Of a DNA stretch of 64,000 nt, positions 53,559-62,588 are shown in pieces. The position numbers were made by a program, and so were the translations under genes. Under the pieces are notes generated by a model, which had not been told where the DNA came from, ran no database searches, and worked only from the letters and a program-made list of their open reading frames with translations. The stretch spans positions 21,919 through 85,918 of the forward strand of contig PDOP01000034.1 of NCBI GenBank assembly GCA_002749205.1. The letters run 5' to 3'. The DNA is from Treponema sp. (lineage in GTDB: Bacteria; Spirochaetota; Spirochaetia; Treponematales; Treponemataceae). Each line of letters starts with the position of its first letter. Positions within the stretch are counted from its first letter, which is position 1.

Positions 53559-54390
53559 CGTTCACTCCTTGCTTAACATACACAGCATTTCCACTTCTTA
53601 TATCCACCTCACGAATGCTCGATACAACACCCGTTCCATTTATTACATCAACTACAAGCATAATATATTTTAACACATCACCTGTCAACAAATCTTGTGT
53701 TCTAACATGCACAGGCGTTTTAACAGGATAAACTAAAAGCTCGTATCCGCCAAATTTTTTTTCAACAATTTTAATTTCAGATATTTCATTCATTAACCCT
53801 CCAAATTCTATTTGAAGCTTTTCCAACTGCATAAACAATGGCAATAAACTTTTATTAACCTGCATCCCTATTTTAGCATTTTTAAACGACAAGCCGCTTA
53901 TTACAGGAAGTGCTTTGAATTCACAAACACCTACCTCAAATATAACACCATATTTGTCTATTTTTAACGGAATGCTTATGCCATCAATTGTTGTAAACCC
54001 AATAGCAACCGGTTTTCTCTCAATAATATTTACCAAAACTTTATCCGGAAATTTTTTTTCCACATTCACGCTTTCAATCAACGGATAAGTAGAAAACCTT
54101 TGTGCCAGCTCAAATGTATTTATACTCCTCCAGCTTTCATCTCCCTGTAGCCCCGACAATAATTTGAGCTTTACCAAACTAATTTTATCATTACCTCTAA
54201 ACTGTATATTAGGCTTTGATGTCGTTGGTATCACAAGTAGATAGTAAACAACCTCAACCAATAAAAAAAGAAAAATAACAGTCAAAACAACTATAAAAAA
54301 GACAGATCTTTTTTTGGAGATTTTTTTTTCTGACTCAGCATTTCCTGAAAAAATATCTACATCGCTTTTTTGAAAAACCATATCAGCCAT
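53551..54390 (-). CDS. ftsQ: Cell division protein FtsQ/DivIB
   Basis: A 279-residue protein with a short cytoplasmic start, one membrane helix (FFIVVLTVIFLFLLVEVVYYLLV, about 31-53) and a periplasmic POTRA domain (VKLKLLSGLQGDESWRSINTFELAQRF). It links early and late division proteins. Sequence is poorly conserved, so the name depends on domain order and on ftsW/ftsA either side. It overlaps both neighbours by eight bases. Confidence 0.9.
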   Translation of the reverse strand: MADMVFQKSDVDIFSGNAESEKKISKKRSVFFIVVLTVIFLFLLVEVVYYLLVIPTTSKPNIQFRGNDKISLVKLKLLSGLQGDESWRSINTFELAQRFSTYPLIESVNVEKKFPDKVLVNIIERKPVAIGFTTIDGISIPLKIDKYGVIFEVGVCEFKALPVISGLSFKNAKIGMQVNKSLLPLFMQLEKLQIEFGGLMNEISEIKIVEKKFGGYELLVYPVKTPVHVRTQDLLTGDVLKYIMLVVDVINGTGVVSSIREVDIRSGNAVYVKQGVNDE

Positions 54391-55531
54391 TACTTTCTCC
54401 TTTTACAACGGAATATCCTGAAACATTTATAATTAATCCACAAAAACACATAGTAGAAATTAAAGAAGAGCCTCCATAAGAAAAAAACGGCATCGGTATA
54501 CCGGTAGCAGGGAGCATACGCGAAACGACAGCACAATTCAATAAAGATTGAAATACTATACTGCTAACTGCCCCAAATGCTAAATATGCCAGAAACTTAT
54601 CCTTTGCCTTAACTGCAATCTTATAACCGGAAAAAGCAAACAAAGAAAGCAACAGTAAATACACACAAACACCTATATAACCCATTTCTTCTGCCCACAC
54701 AACAAAAATAAAATCAGAGCAAACCTCAGGCACACTAAAAATTTTCTTTATTCCATTACCGAGCCCCACACCCCATATTCCGCCACTGGTCAAAGCATTA
54801 ACAGAAGCATTTACCTGATAACCAGCGCCCAACGGATCATGCTCAGGAAAAAGAAAAGAAATAACCCTTTCCAAACGATATGCTTTTGATAAAATCATAA
54901 TACTCGCAACCGGCAGAAAACAAATTAACCCTTTTAAGAACCACGAAATTTTAACACCTGCAATAAAAAACATTATCGCACATATTAAAGCCAAAAACAT
55001 TGCTGTTGAAAAATCAGGCTCAAGATAAGTAAGACCAATAAAAATACCACTAACTATAAACGGCGGAAAAATTGCAATAAAAGGATCATTTAGCGTAGAT
55101 TGTTTTTTATCAAAAAAATTAGCCAAAAATAAAACCAAAGTTATTTTAACAAATTCAGATGGCTGAAATTTAAATTTCCATATTCTCACCCATCTTGCGG
55201 CTCCATTTTGTTTATGCCCAACTATCGGAATAAAAGTAAGAACCATAAAAACAAAACTTAAAACCAAAATAGCAGGAAGCAACTGTCTCAAGCGTTCAGG
55301 TTTAATATATGCACAAAAAACCATTAACACAAGCCCTATCACAAAATGAAAAAATTGCCTCTTTACAAAATATAACGGGTTATCAAAAAACCTCTGCCCG
55401 TAATGTACCGAGCCGGAATATAAAACCGTAAACCCAAGTCCGAGTAGTAAAAAAGTCATCATTATAAATGTAAAGTCATAACTCTGTCTTTTTATATTTT
55501 TTTCAGGTGAAATGCGCGCAGATGAAATCAT
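54383..55531 (-). CDS. ftsW: Lipid II polymerase FtsW (SEDS family)
   Basis: A 382-residue SEDS membrane protein with about ten helices that polymerises septal glycan from lipid II. Marks include GAARWVRIWKFKFQPSEFVKI, LEPDFSTAMFLALI, the catalytic-region EHDPLGAGYQ, and GIPMPFFSYGGSSLIS near the end. It needs a class B penicillin-binding protein, which is not in this cluster. It overlaps murF by four bases and ftsQ by eight. Confidence 0.96.
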   Translation of the reverse strand: MISSARISPEKNIKRQSYDFTFIMMTFLLLGLGFTVLYSGSVHYGQRFFDNPLYFVKRQFFHFVIGLVLMVFCAYIKPERLRQLLPAILVLSFVFMVLTFIPIVGHKQNGAARWVRIWKFKFQPSEFVKITLVLFLANFFDKKQSTLNDPFIAIFPPFIVSGIFIGLTYLEPDFSTAMFLALICAIMFFIAGVKISWFLKGLICFLPVASIMILSKAYRLERVISFLFPEHDPLGAGYQVNASVNALTSGGIWGVGLGNGIKKIFSVPEVCSDFIFVVWAEEMGYIGVCVYLLLLSLFAFSGYKIAVKAKDKFLAYLAFGAVSSIVFQSLLNCAVVSRMLPATGIPMPFFSYGGSSLISTMCFCGLIINVSGYSVVKGESNG

Positions 55532-56922
55532 TTTAAACTCTCCTTATTAAGAATTTTTTCAAGTCTTTCAAGAGCCATTCCCCTGGAACCTTTTAAAAGA
55601 ACAAAATCATTTTTAGACAGATAACGGTCTATATCAACCTCAAGCTCATCATACCGGTTTGTTTGAAAACACAAAAACCTGTCATCTTTAACGCCACTTT
55701 GCTTAAAAGCATCAACAAACTCATCACCGTAAATATAAACCCTGTCTGCATTAGAAGCAAAAGCCGTATTGCACATTTCAATATGAGCGTCTTTGGAAAA
55801 ATCACCAAGCTCCAACATTGAACCCAACACAAAAACTTTTCTACCATTCGTTTTTAGACTTGAAGCAAAATCTATAACAGAGCGCATCGAATTAGGATTT
55901 GCGTTATAACAGTCCAAAAAATAATCCACCGACCCGTGCATAATTTCAGAGCGCCCAAAAAGAGTTTTAACGGATTCTAAACCCTTCTTAATAAATTCAG
56001 GCTCAACTTTTAAAAATTCGGCAACAGCCAAAGCCATAAAAATGTTGTCAAGATTATAACGCCCCACTAAAGGACAATTAATTACTTCGTTTTCATAAAA
56101 CAATCTGAAACCGTCAAGTCCTAAATCCTCCACAGATTTAAGCCCCGCAATACTATCGCCATTAACTACACGAACTTCACCCGCAGGAACATTTTGAAGA
56201 TAATCCGAAAACTCGCCTTCAGAAATAAAACCCACAGAATCATCTTTAAACTCGGAAAAAATTTGTTTTTTCTCCTCAGCAATTGCACGCAAAGAGCCGA
56301 GAATACCGATATGGGCGGGGCATATATTTGTAATAACAGAAATAAACGGCTTGAAAATTCCGGTAAGCTCTTTTATTTCACCAACTCTATTCATTCCAAG
56401 CTCAAAAACAGCAACCTCATGATTTGAGCGAACATTAAACACGGAAAGCGGCAAGCCTGTTTCAGAGTTAAAATTACCCCTGCTAAAAATTGTATTATAT
56501 TTTTGTTTTAAAATTGAAACCAAAATTTCTTTTGTTGTAGTTTTACCGACAGACCCCGTAATTCCTATTTTTAGCAAATTTGAAAACTTTGATAAATAAA
56601 ACGTCGCCGCATTTTGAAGAGCTTGAAGATTATTATCAACTTGAATACAACAAACCATATTTTTTTTACAAAGACTCCGAATTAAATTTTGATTATCCGA
56701 ATTTTCAAAAAAACAAGAATCAACAAAAAAACAAACAGCACCCTTTTCTACAGCCTGAAAAATGTAATTATGACCGTCTTGATTTTCACCACGCAAGGGG
56801 ACAAACAGACTACCGCACACAACATCTCTACTATCCGTAGCAACATGCGTGAAAAATGCCTTTGAAGAAAAATCAGCAACAATTTTTCCTGAAACAACAT
56901 TGCAGAGCTCTATAATGTCCAT
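55528..56922 (-). CDS. murF: UDP-MurNAc-tripeptide-D-Ala-D-Ala ligase
   Basis: MurF adds the D-Ala-D-Ala dipeptide to UDP-MurNAc-tripeptide. The ATP loop GITGSVGKTTTKE is at 120-132, and FNSETGLPLSVF, AVFELGMNRVGEI, NICPAHIGILGSL and DCYNANPNSM follow in the usual order. From the ATG at 56922 (MDIIELCNVVSGK) length is 464. A start 48 bases further upstream would overlap ftsL by 23 bases; the shorter one aligns better with the family N-terminus, but neither has a clear RBS. Confidence 0.93.
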   Translation of the reverse strand: MDIIELCNVVSGKIVADFSSKAFFTHVATDSRDVVCGSLFVPLRGENQDGHNYIFQAVEKGAVCFFVDSCFFENSDNQNLIRSLCKKNMVCCIQVDNNLQALQNAATFYLSKFSNLLKIGITGSVGKTTTKEILVSILKQKYNTIFSRGNFNSETGLPLSVFNVRSNHEVAVFELGMNRVGEIKELTGIFKPFISVITNICPAHIGILGSLRAIAEEKKQIFSEFKDDSVGFISEGEFSDYLQNVPAGEVRVVNGDSIAGLKSVEDLGLDGFRLFYENEVINCPLVGRYNLDNIFMALAVAEFLKVEPEFIKKGLESVKTLFGRSEIMHGSVDYFLDCYNANPNSMRSVIDFASSLKTNGRKVFVLGSMLELGDFSKDAHIEMCNTAFASNADRVYIYGDEFVDAFKQSGVKDDRFLCFQTNRYDELEVDIDRYLSKNDFVLLKGSRGMALERLEKILNKESLK

Positions 56923-56947
56923 AAGCCCGTTTTGAGCTGCCTCACAT

Positions 56948-57238
56948 TTAATCACCGTTTGTATCTCCATCTTCAGTAAAACTAACCCGCATAATTTCAG
57001 AAGGCTTAGCTTTTCTCATACCCAAATTTTTAATAGCAATTTTTTCAATCCTATCCGGCTTTGTTAAAATAGCTATTGCAGAAATCTTTCTTTTATTTTC
57101 CGATATTAGCATATTCTGCTCTTTTGCATAATCTGCAAGCTCTTTTTCAATAAGCGAACATTTTGACGCCTGCAAAACCGTTATCAACAACAAAAGCGGA
57201 ATAAAAACAGTCAACAAAAACGCAAACAACTTTTTCAT
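56948..57238 (-). CDS. ftsL: FtsL-like small division protein
   Basis: A 96-residue protein with a single N-terminal membrane helix (LFAFLLTVFIPLLLLITVLQA) and a coiled periplasmic part (LIEKELADYAKEQNMLISENKRKISAIAILTKPDRIEKIAIKNLGM) that ends like FtsL proteins (xxRIExIAxxxLGM). FtsL bridges FtsQ and FtsW/FtsI. Sequence is too short for certainty, but position between rsmH and murF is the canonical ftsL site. It overlaps rsmH by four bases. Confidence 0.85.
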   Translation of the reverse strand: MKKLFAFLLTVFIPLLLLITVLQASKCSLIEKELADYAKEQNMLISENKRKISAIAILTKPDRIEKIAIKNLGMRKAKPSEIMRVSFTEDGDTNGD

Positions 57239-58179
57239 CTTTCTACCTCTTTAAGTTTTTTCAACACCCTCAACCGAGCACTTCGCGAAGGAGGATTTTT
57301 CAACACTTCTTCTTCAGTAGGCTTAACAGCCTTTTTTGTAAGCAACTGAGCCTTGGGCTCTCCTTCGCACCTACATATCGGCATATTTGGCGGGCAAGTA
57401 CAGGATTTTGATAAATCCCTAAAATAGTTTTTCACTATTCTGTCTTCCAATGAATGAAAACTTATAACACCGAATTTCCCGTTGCATTTTAAAATATTAA
57501 AAGCCTCTTCCAATAAAACGGGCAACCTCTCCAATTCCTTATTAACAACAATTCTTAAAGCCTGAAAACTGCGGGTCGCAGGATGCAAACGCCCATGCCT
57601 GTAGCGTGCAGGCACAGCAGAAAAAATGCAGTCCGCCAAATCTTTTGAAGTTTCAAACGGACTTGCATTACGGGCGCTCACAATAGCCGAAGCAATACGG
57701 CGAGAATACTTTTCTTCACCGTATTCATAAATCAAATCAGCCAAAGCCTTTTCTTCATAAGAGTTTACAATATCACGGGCAGAAATTTTCAAATTTGAAT
57801 TAAGTCTCATATCCAACGGCTCATCTTTAGAAAATGAAAAACCCCTGCCCGATTCGGCATAATGAAAAACAGAAATACCCAAATCAACCAAAATCAAATC
57901 AGGCCGGCTTTCAAAAGAATAATTTTCAAAAAGCTCATTAGACCAACCACCATAAAACCGAACTCTGTCTTTAAAACCCGAAAGCCTTTTTTTGGCAACC
58001 GCTTGAATTTCAGGATCTGCATCAACACCAATAACAGAAATAGTAGGGTATGTTTTAAGAAATTCCAAAGTATGCCCGCCTTCACCCAATGTTCCGTCTA
58101 CAAACAAGGCAAAATCAGAACACGGCTTTAAATAAGAAAGACATTCATTTAGCAAAACAGGCGTATGAAACACTCGCAT
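57235..58179 (-). CDS. rsmH: 16S rRNA (cytosine1402-N4)-methyltransferase
   Basis: RsmH (MraW) methylates C1402 of 16S rRNA. The SAM-binding VDGTLGEGGHT is at 27-37. RGFSFSKDEPLDMRLN, HPATRSFQALRIVVNKEL and GVISFHSLEDRIVKNYF are classic family blocks. Length 314 is normal. It follows mraZ by eight bases at the head of the dcw operon. Confidence 0.98.
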   Translation of the reverse strand: MRVFHTPVLLNECLSYLKPCSDFALFVDGTLGEGGHTLEFLKTYPTISVIGVDADPEIQAVAKKRLSGFKDRVRFYGGWSNELFENYSFESRPDLILVDLGISVFHYAESGRGFSFSKDEPLDMRLNSNLKISARDIVNSYEEKALADLIYEYGEEKYSRRIASAIVSARNASPFETSKDLADCIFSAVPARYRHGRLHPATRSFQALRIVVNKELERLPVLLEEAFNILKCNGKFGVISFHSLEDRIVKNYFRDLSKSCTCPPNMPICRCEGEPKAQLLTKKAVKPTEEEVLKNPPSRSARLRVLKKLKEVER

Positions 58180-58187
58180 AATAATTT

Positions 58188-58637
58188 CTAAAAACAGATA
58201 TTCCCAAGCTCTTCTGCCGCACTAAGGAAATCAGCTTCACTCCCCTCCAGATATAATTCGTACTCTTTCGCATTCCAGATTTCAATATACCTGTTAATGC
58301 CCAATACAACACATTCTTTTTCAAGATGAGCGTATTCTCGTAAACTCTGGGGGATGGAAATTCGTCCGGACTTATCAATATCAACTTCCTGCGCCGGAGC
58401 AATCAAACGCCTCATAACAGACCTTGATTTTGCCTGAAAAAGTGACGCCGACTCCATAACCTTATCGGAAAGCTGCTTCCAAGCCCCCATCGGAAAAATC
58501 CACAAGCATTTTTCCAAACCCCTTGTAACAACAAATCCGTCAGTCGCAAAATCGGCACGAAATTTTGCAGGAAAGGTCAAACGCCCTTTTTCATCGAGAT
58601 TGTTTCTATACTCCCCTGTCAATACATCATTTGCCAC
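58188..58637 (-). CDS. mraZ: Transcriptional regulator MraZ
   Basis: A 149-residue protein with two AbrB-like halves: LTGEYRNNLDEKGRLTFPAKFRADF near the start and PAQEVDIDKSGRISIPQSLREYAHLEKECVVLGIN in the middle. MraZ controls the dcw operon, usually as a repressor of its own promoter. The start is GTG at 58637, which falls inside the fourth GTGG box of the operator upstream; no ATG is in frame nearby. A later TTG (codon 6) is possible. It is the first gene of a long transcript that may run into ftsZ and further. Confidence 0.95.
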   Translation of the reverse strand: MANDVLTGEYRNNLDEKGRLTFPAKFRADFATDGFVVTRGLEKCLWIFPMGAWKQLSDKVMESASLFQAKSRSVMRRLIAPAQEVDIDKSGRISIPQSLREYAHLEKECVVLGINRYIEIWNAKEYELYLEGSEADFLSAAEELGNICF

Positions 58638-58667
58638 TTTTTACTACTTTCCCCCACTTTAATCCAC
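58633..58667 (-). promoter_or_regulatory. MraZ operator: four GTGG-type boxes at 10-bp spacing
   Basis: On the minus strand GTGGA (58663-58667), GTGGG (58653-58657), GTAGT (58643-58647) and GTGGC (58633-58637) each follow the previous by exactly 10 bases. MraZ proteins bind TGGGN-type direct repeats with 5-base spacers. The last box contains the GTG start codon. Confidence 0.75.
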
Positions 58668-58673
58668 ATCTTT

Positions 58674-58701
58674 ATTTTACCACAATAAATTCAAATGTCA
58701 A
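58674..58701 (-). promoter_or_regulatory. Promoter of the mraZ/dcw operon
   Basis: On the minus strand TTGACA (58696-58701) and TAAAAT (58674-58679) are separated by 16 bases, directly upstream of the MraZ boxes, so bound MraZ would cover the start site. Confidence 0.7.
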
Positions 58702-58769
58702 GTGCTTTTTGAAAAAAAACTAAAGTTTTTTAAATTTTTTTCGAAAATCTTTAAAAAATATTCAACCCC

Positions 58770-58895
58770 TCGCCCGCCTTAAATCTTTTGCTCTTTGCCG
58801 ATAAAATATAATCGACTCTTCTCCTTCCTGTCGAAGGTCTTTTCTTTTGAATTAAATCGAGCAAAAGGATAACGGCGGGCTTAAAATCAGGTTAA
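58770..58895. repeat. Structured intergenic repeat, copy G
   Basis: The outer stem GCCCGCC (58772-58778) / GGCGGGC (58874-58880) and inner stem CTTTTGCTC (58785-58793) / GAGCAAAAG (58859-58867) have perfect pairing. The interior CTGTCGAAGGTCTTTTCTTTT matches the same region of copy F (AGTCGAAGGTTTTTTCTTTT in part). It lies upstream of the mraZ promoter. Confidence 0.75.
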
Positions 58896-59019
58896 ATTTT
58901 CTGAAGTTTATGTCAGGTTTTTCTGTTTTTCACGCCTTTTCCAATTTCCTCAATATATTCCAAACGGAAATTTAACCTTAAAACAGAATTGTTTGAAATA
59001 AAACGCGCTAGATACATTG

Positions 59020-59155
59020 AAGGTTGTTCCGTGTTTTTAAAAAACACGGAACAAAATAAACCTAAAGCCGTTAATTATAAGGCTTTAGGTTTATTCGAAG
59101 CGAAAGCGGAGCCTGAAATACATCGGTTCGTAGCGATAGCGAAGAAAGCGCCCAA
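59020..59155. repeat. Structured intergenic repeat, tail modules (copy G')
   Basis: A 14-bp hairpin TTGTTCCGTGTTTT (59024-59037) / complement (59041-59054) is followed by the 12-bp stem AAACCTAAAGCC (59058-59069) / GGCTTTAGGTTT (59081-59092) with loop GTTAATTATAA, then AGCGATAGCGAAGAAAGCGCCC, a variant of the tail at 11.0, 15.4 and 20.2 kb. Order and spacing match copy D. Both sit just before the 3' end of a minus-strand gene. Confidence 0.7.
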
Positions 59156-59188
59156 AAAATTATTAAAGCTAATTTGTTAATTTTATGA

Positions 59189-60478
59189 TTAGTTATTTGG
59201 GACGCTAAGGGTTGCTCCGACCGACAAAACAGAGTTCAAGTTGATGTTATTTTCAGAAGCAAGTGTTTCAATGTCAACTCCGTATTTGCCTGCAATCGAC
59301 CAGAGTGTGTCTCCTTTTTGGACTTTATATTTGCCCGTGAAGTTGACTTTGGGTAATTTTTTTTTCGGTCTTGTATATGCCGATACGGATTTCAATGCAG
59401 GTATAATCAGTTTTTGCCCAAGCTGCAGGGCATTCGGATTTACACTGCGATTATAATTCAGGATTGTCTTTACGCTTACACCATAATGCCGGGAAAGAGC
59501 GTAAAGCGTATCGCCTGACTTTATGCTGTAGATATAATAACGCACCAACACTTTGTTTTTCTCTGACAACAGCGCCACAACCTGCTCTTTACTGTCAGAC
59601 GGAATGCGAAGCAAGTACTCAAAATCAGGTGGAGTAATGTTGTATTTTAACGAAGGATTAAGCGATTTCATCAGTGAAATATCGATATTAAGCTCTTCTG
59701 CAACCATAACGATATCCACCGCCCGTTTGAGTTTTACGGTTTCGGTTTCGCAGTAATCGGTTTTATCCCCCCAGCTTATACCGTATTCATGGCTTCGCAT
59801 TAAAATTTCACAGACAGCCAAAAATTTAGGCACATAATACACTGTTTCTTTTTTAAAAAAACCTCTCTCGCATAGATACCAGTAATCTGCCCTACCCGAC
59901 TTTCTGATAGCTCTTTTTACGGCACCCAGACCGCAATTATATGCTGCAAGGGCTAACGGCCAATCTTGCAATACTGCGTAATTGTATTTTAGTTTTTTTA
60001 TCGCCGCATCGGTTGATTTCCACGGGTCTCGTCTTTCATCAACCCATTCGGATATATTTATATTGTACCCTCCAACACTGTTTAGCATAAATTGCCAAAT
60101 ACCCACAGCCCCGGATTTTGAAACTGCGGTTTCCTTAAAACCCGATTCAATCACCGGTAAAAACAAAAGCTCTAACGGCATGTCGTTTTCCACAAGTTTT
60201 TTTATTATGTAATCCCTGTATGGAGCCGAACGTTTCATTACCCGTTCAAGATATTCTAAATTTGATTTTTTTAAAAAACTTTTGCGGAATTTTTCAATTA
60301 GCGGTTGCTCGTAAAAAACTATGTCGTTTCCAAGCAGAGTTCCAATAAGGAAAGAGTTTAAATCCACATCGTCTTTTATCTCAAAATCCGGTGAGGTAAA
60401 GCTCAATAGCGAGGTTAGAAAAAAAACCAATGCTATAATTGCAAAAGGTTTTAAATAAATACTTTTTTTGATTTTCAC
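59189..60478 (-). CDS. MltD-like lytic transglycosylase with two LysM domains
   Basis: A 429-residue envelope enzyme that should cut peptidoglycan. A signal-anchor helix (PFAIIALVFFLTSLLSF) is at 11-27. The SLT domain has its catalytic glutamate at Glu111 in VIESGFKETAVSKSGAVGIWQF. Two LysM modules follow (about 325-370 and 383-428; SIKSGDTLYALSRHYGVS and KVQKGDTLWSIAGKYGVD). I chose the GTG at 60478: GGAG is seven bases upstream and the codon overlaps the preceding stop (GTGA). A longer ATG reading to 60514 would overlap that gene further. Confidence 0.9.
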   Translation of the reverse strand: MKIKKSIYLKPFAIIALVFFLTSLLSFTSPDFEIKDDVDLNSFLIGTLLGNDIVFYEQPLIEKFRKSFLKKSNLEYLERVMKRSAPYRDYIIKKLVENDMPLELLFLPVIESGFKETAVSKSGAVGIWQFMLNSVGGYNINISEWVDERRDPWKSTDAAIKKLKYNYAVLQDWPLALAAYNCGLGAVKRAIRKSGRADYWYLCERGFFKKETVYYVPKFLAVCEILMRSHEYGISWGDKTDYCETETVKLKRAVDIVMVAEELNIDISLMKSLNPSLKYNITPPDFEYLLRIPSDSKEQVVALLSEKNKVLVRYYIYSIKSGDTLYALSRHYGVSVKTILNYNRSVNPNALQLGQKLIIPALKSVSAYTRPKKKLPKVNFTGKYKVQKGDTLWSIAGKYGVDIETLASENNINLNSVLSVGATLSVPNN

Positions 60479-61542
60479 TGTTTTTCTCCGTAATAGATAC
60501 CTGCCCATTCCCATCTTCCATGGATTTCAGGATCTGCCGGAAAATTAATTTTTTTGAAATACAAATACCATACATTTGAATACTGACTCCACCCGACTGT
60601 TCGCAAATAGGCTTCATAGGGAGTAGAAGACGAATCGGTGCTTTTGGCAATTTTAACATATCCGCCCCGCATAAAGCTCCTAAAATTAAAATCAATGGTA
60701 GTACTCACATCTGCAACTTCTTGATTCCACGACATGGCAAAAAAATTGACCTTTGATTTACATCTTTCCAGTGTTGCATAGTCGTTGTTCCGAATTGCCA
60801 CCCTTACGGTTCTTAAAAGGTCGTCCAATGTTTCAAATGTCCAGTTTTTCGATGAATTTGCATAATCAACAATTTTTTTTGCATAATTATAGCTGTCGGG
60901 TATACCCGGTATGATAATATCATATTGGCGCAATCTCACAAATTCCGCATAAGTTTGAATTGCAGAGTCCCATTCCCCCAGTTTTTCGTAAGCCTGTGCA
61001 AGCATGAAATAAACATAAGCAGGGTCAACCTTGTCGTAAAGCGTGTTTAAAAGTCTTGAATAATAGTCGACAAGTTTAGCGGGGTCGGAAGTTATTCTAA
61101 TCAAATTTTGCAAAGAAAGGTAATGAATGGATTTATCCTGCACAGTCATATCAGGATAAAATGTAATAACCCGCTCAAGATAATAAGCGGCAACTTCCGG
61201 CATTCCCGTCTGCATATATTCATTTGCAACCATCAAAAGCCAATAAGCATTATAAACATCACCGGGATTTTTTTCGACATAGGTGGTCAAAAATGAAATA
61301 AGCACTTTTGTTTTATTCTTCCGTTGTAAATTTTCTGCTATGGCATTTATCAAAGAAAACCTTGTGGCAAGTTTATCTTCATAGCGTAACAGCTCTACCA
61401 ACTGTTTTTGGGAATGTTTTAATTCGCCTAAATTGTCATAAAGAAAAGCATTATCATCTTCTTTGCACGAAACCAATAAAACACTCGCAAAAATCAGATA
61501 AAAAATGCCAAAACTCATTCGTGTAATTTTCACAGAGCCCAT
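60475..61542 (-). CDS. TPR-like lipoprotein, function unknown
   Basis: A 355-residue lipoprotein: the signal peptide ends in VLLVSC (Cys26). Helical repeats resembling TPRs run through the middle, for example VYNAYWLLMVANEYMQTGMPEVAAYYLERVITFYPD and AYVYFMLAQAYEKLGEWDSAIQTYAEFVRLR. The C-terminal part (from about 255) is beta-rich and ends in WEWAGIYYGEKQ. The ATG at 61542 has TAGGTG upstream. It overlaps the LysM transglycosylase gene by four bases, so they are likely to work together in the envelope. Confidence 0.78.
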   Translation of the reverse strand: MGSVKITRMSFGIFYLIFASVLLVSCKEDDNAFLYDNLGELKHSQKQLVELLRYEDKLATRFSLINAIAENLQRKNKTKVLISFLTTYVEKNPGDVYNAYWLLMVANEYMQTGMPEVAAYYLERVITFYPDMTVQDKSIHYLSLQNLIRITSDPAKLVDYYSRLLNTLYDKVDPAYVYFMLAQAYEKLGEWDSAIQTYAEFVRLRQYDIIIPGIPDSYNYAKKIVDYANSSKNWTFETLDDLLRTVRVAIRNNDYATLERCKSKVNFFAMSWNQEVADVSTTIDFNFRSFMRGGYVKIAKSTDSSSTPYEAYLRTVGWSQYSNVWYLYFKKINFPADPEIHGRWEWAGIYYGEKQ

Positions 61543-61607
61543 AATACACCTAACTGAAAAAAAAATCAATACGACAGAGATAACTTCTTAAAAATCACTC
61601 CCAAGCT

Positions 61608-62588
61608 TTACTTCACCCCGTAAAGCACGCGTTTTTTACCCGCCAAATCTTTATAAATTTTTAAGTCAACAAAGCCTCGTTTTTTAAATATACTTTTTGC
61701 TTTATCTATGTTATAATCGGCGGCTTCGATAAAAAACGCACCACCTGAATAAAGAGAATTAAATACGGCATCTGCAAGCGGATAAAAAAGCTCTAATCCG
61801 TCTTTACCGCCATCAAGGGCAAGCAAAGGCTCCGACCTGCCGTCAGTCAACAAGCTCTTCGCTTCATCTGTAGGCACATAAGGCGGATTACATAAAATCA
61901 AGTCAAAACCTTTTGGAATATTCAATCGTAAATCTGAAACTACAAAATTTGTAACAACATCGGGAATTAACACTTTAGCATTTTTTTGCGAAACCAAAAG
62001 TGCGTCTTTTGAAATGTCGACAAATGTAAACTCAACTTTTAAATCAGCATTTTTGTGGGTAAGCTCATTAGCCACCGCAATCCCTACACAGCCGGAGCCG
62101 GTGCATAAGTCTAAAATTCTAAGAGGTTGGGTTTTATCGTGCTTAAAATTATTCTCTAAAAGTTTTAATGCCTTCTGAATTGCAAGTTCAACCAGTGTTT
62201 CAGTGTCGGGTTTTGGAATAAGAACGGATTGATCTACATAAAAATCCAAACCGAAAAATTCTTTATTGTTAATTATATAGGCAACAGGTAAGCCGGTCTT
62301 TCTTTTTTCAATAAGCTCAAAAAACTCTTTTTGCAAATCAACTTGCGAAACAAATCTTTCTTTTATAAACCGCCCCGTTTTTTGAATATCATCAAAGCTC
62401 AAATCCCCGTTGGATAATATCCATACCCTGCTTACTTTGAGTAAGTGCATTAACAATACATCTACATCAAGCAAGGCAGCTGTATAGTCATAGCAGGCGA
62501 GTTTATTTGAAAACAATTCAAGCAACTCGTTGCCGACAATACGGCGCAATTCGCTTATTTTAATATCTCTTCTCTGGCAGTAACACAT
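61608..62588 (-). CDS. prmC: Peptide chain release factor glutamine methyltransferase
   Basis: PrmC methylates the GGQ glutamine of RF1 and RF2. The SAM site [12 protein letters not shown] is at 160-171 and the catalytic NPPY is at 234-237 in ILCNPPYVP. It is directly downstream of its substrate gene prfA, which it overlaps by 34 bases from the ATG used here. A later TTG near 62549 would remove most of the overlap. Length 326 is slightly long. Confidence 0.93.
   Translation of the reverse strand: MCYCQRRDIKISELRRIVGNELLELFSNKLACYDYTAALLDVDVLLMHLLKVSRVWILSNGDLSFDDIQKTGRFIKERFVSQVDLQKEFFELIEKRKTGLPVAYIINNKEFFGLDFYVDQSVLIPKPDTETLVELAIQKALKLLENNFKHDKTQPLRILDLCTGSGCVGIAVANELTHKNADLKVEFTFVDISKDALLVSQKNAKVLIPDVVTNFVVSDLRLNIPKGFDLILCNPPYVPTDEAKSLLTDGRSEPLLALDGGKDGLELFYPLADAVFNSLYSGGAFFIEAADYNIDKAKSIFKKRGFVDLKIYKDLAGKKRVLYGVK

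Noticed and set aside
58989..59180. A 63-codon plus-strand ORF near the LysM gene
   Set aside because: It is read through two perfect hairpins of the repeat tail and shows no protein-like composition.
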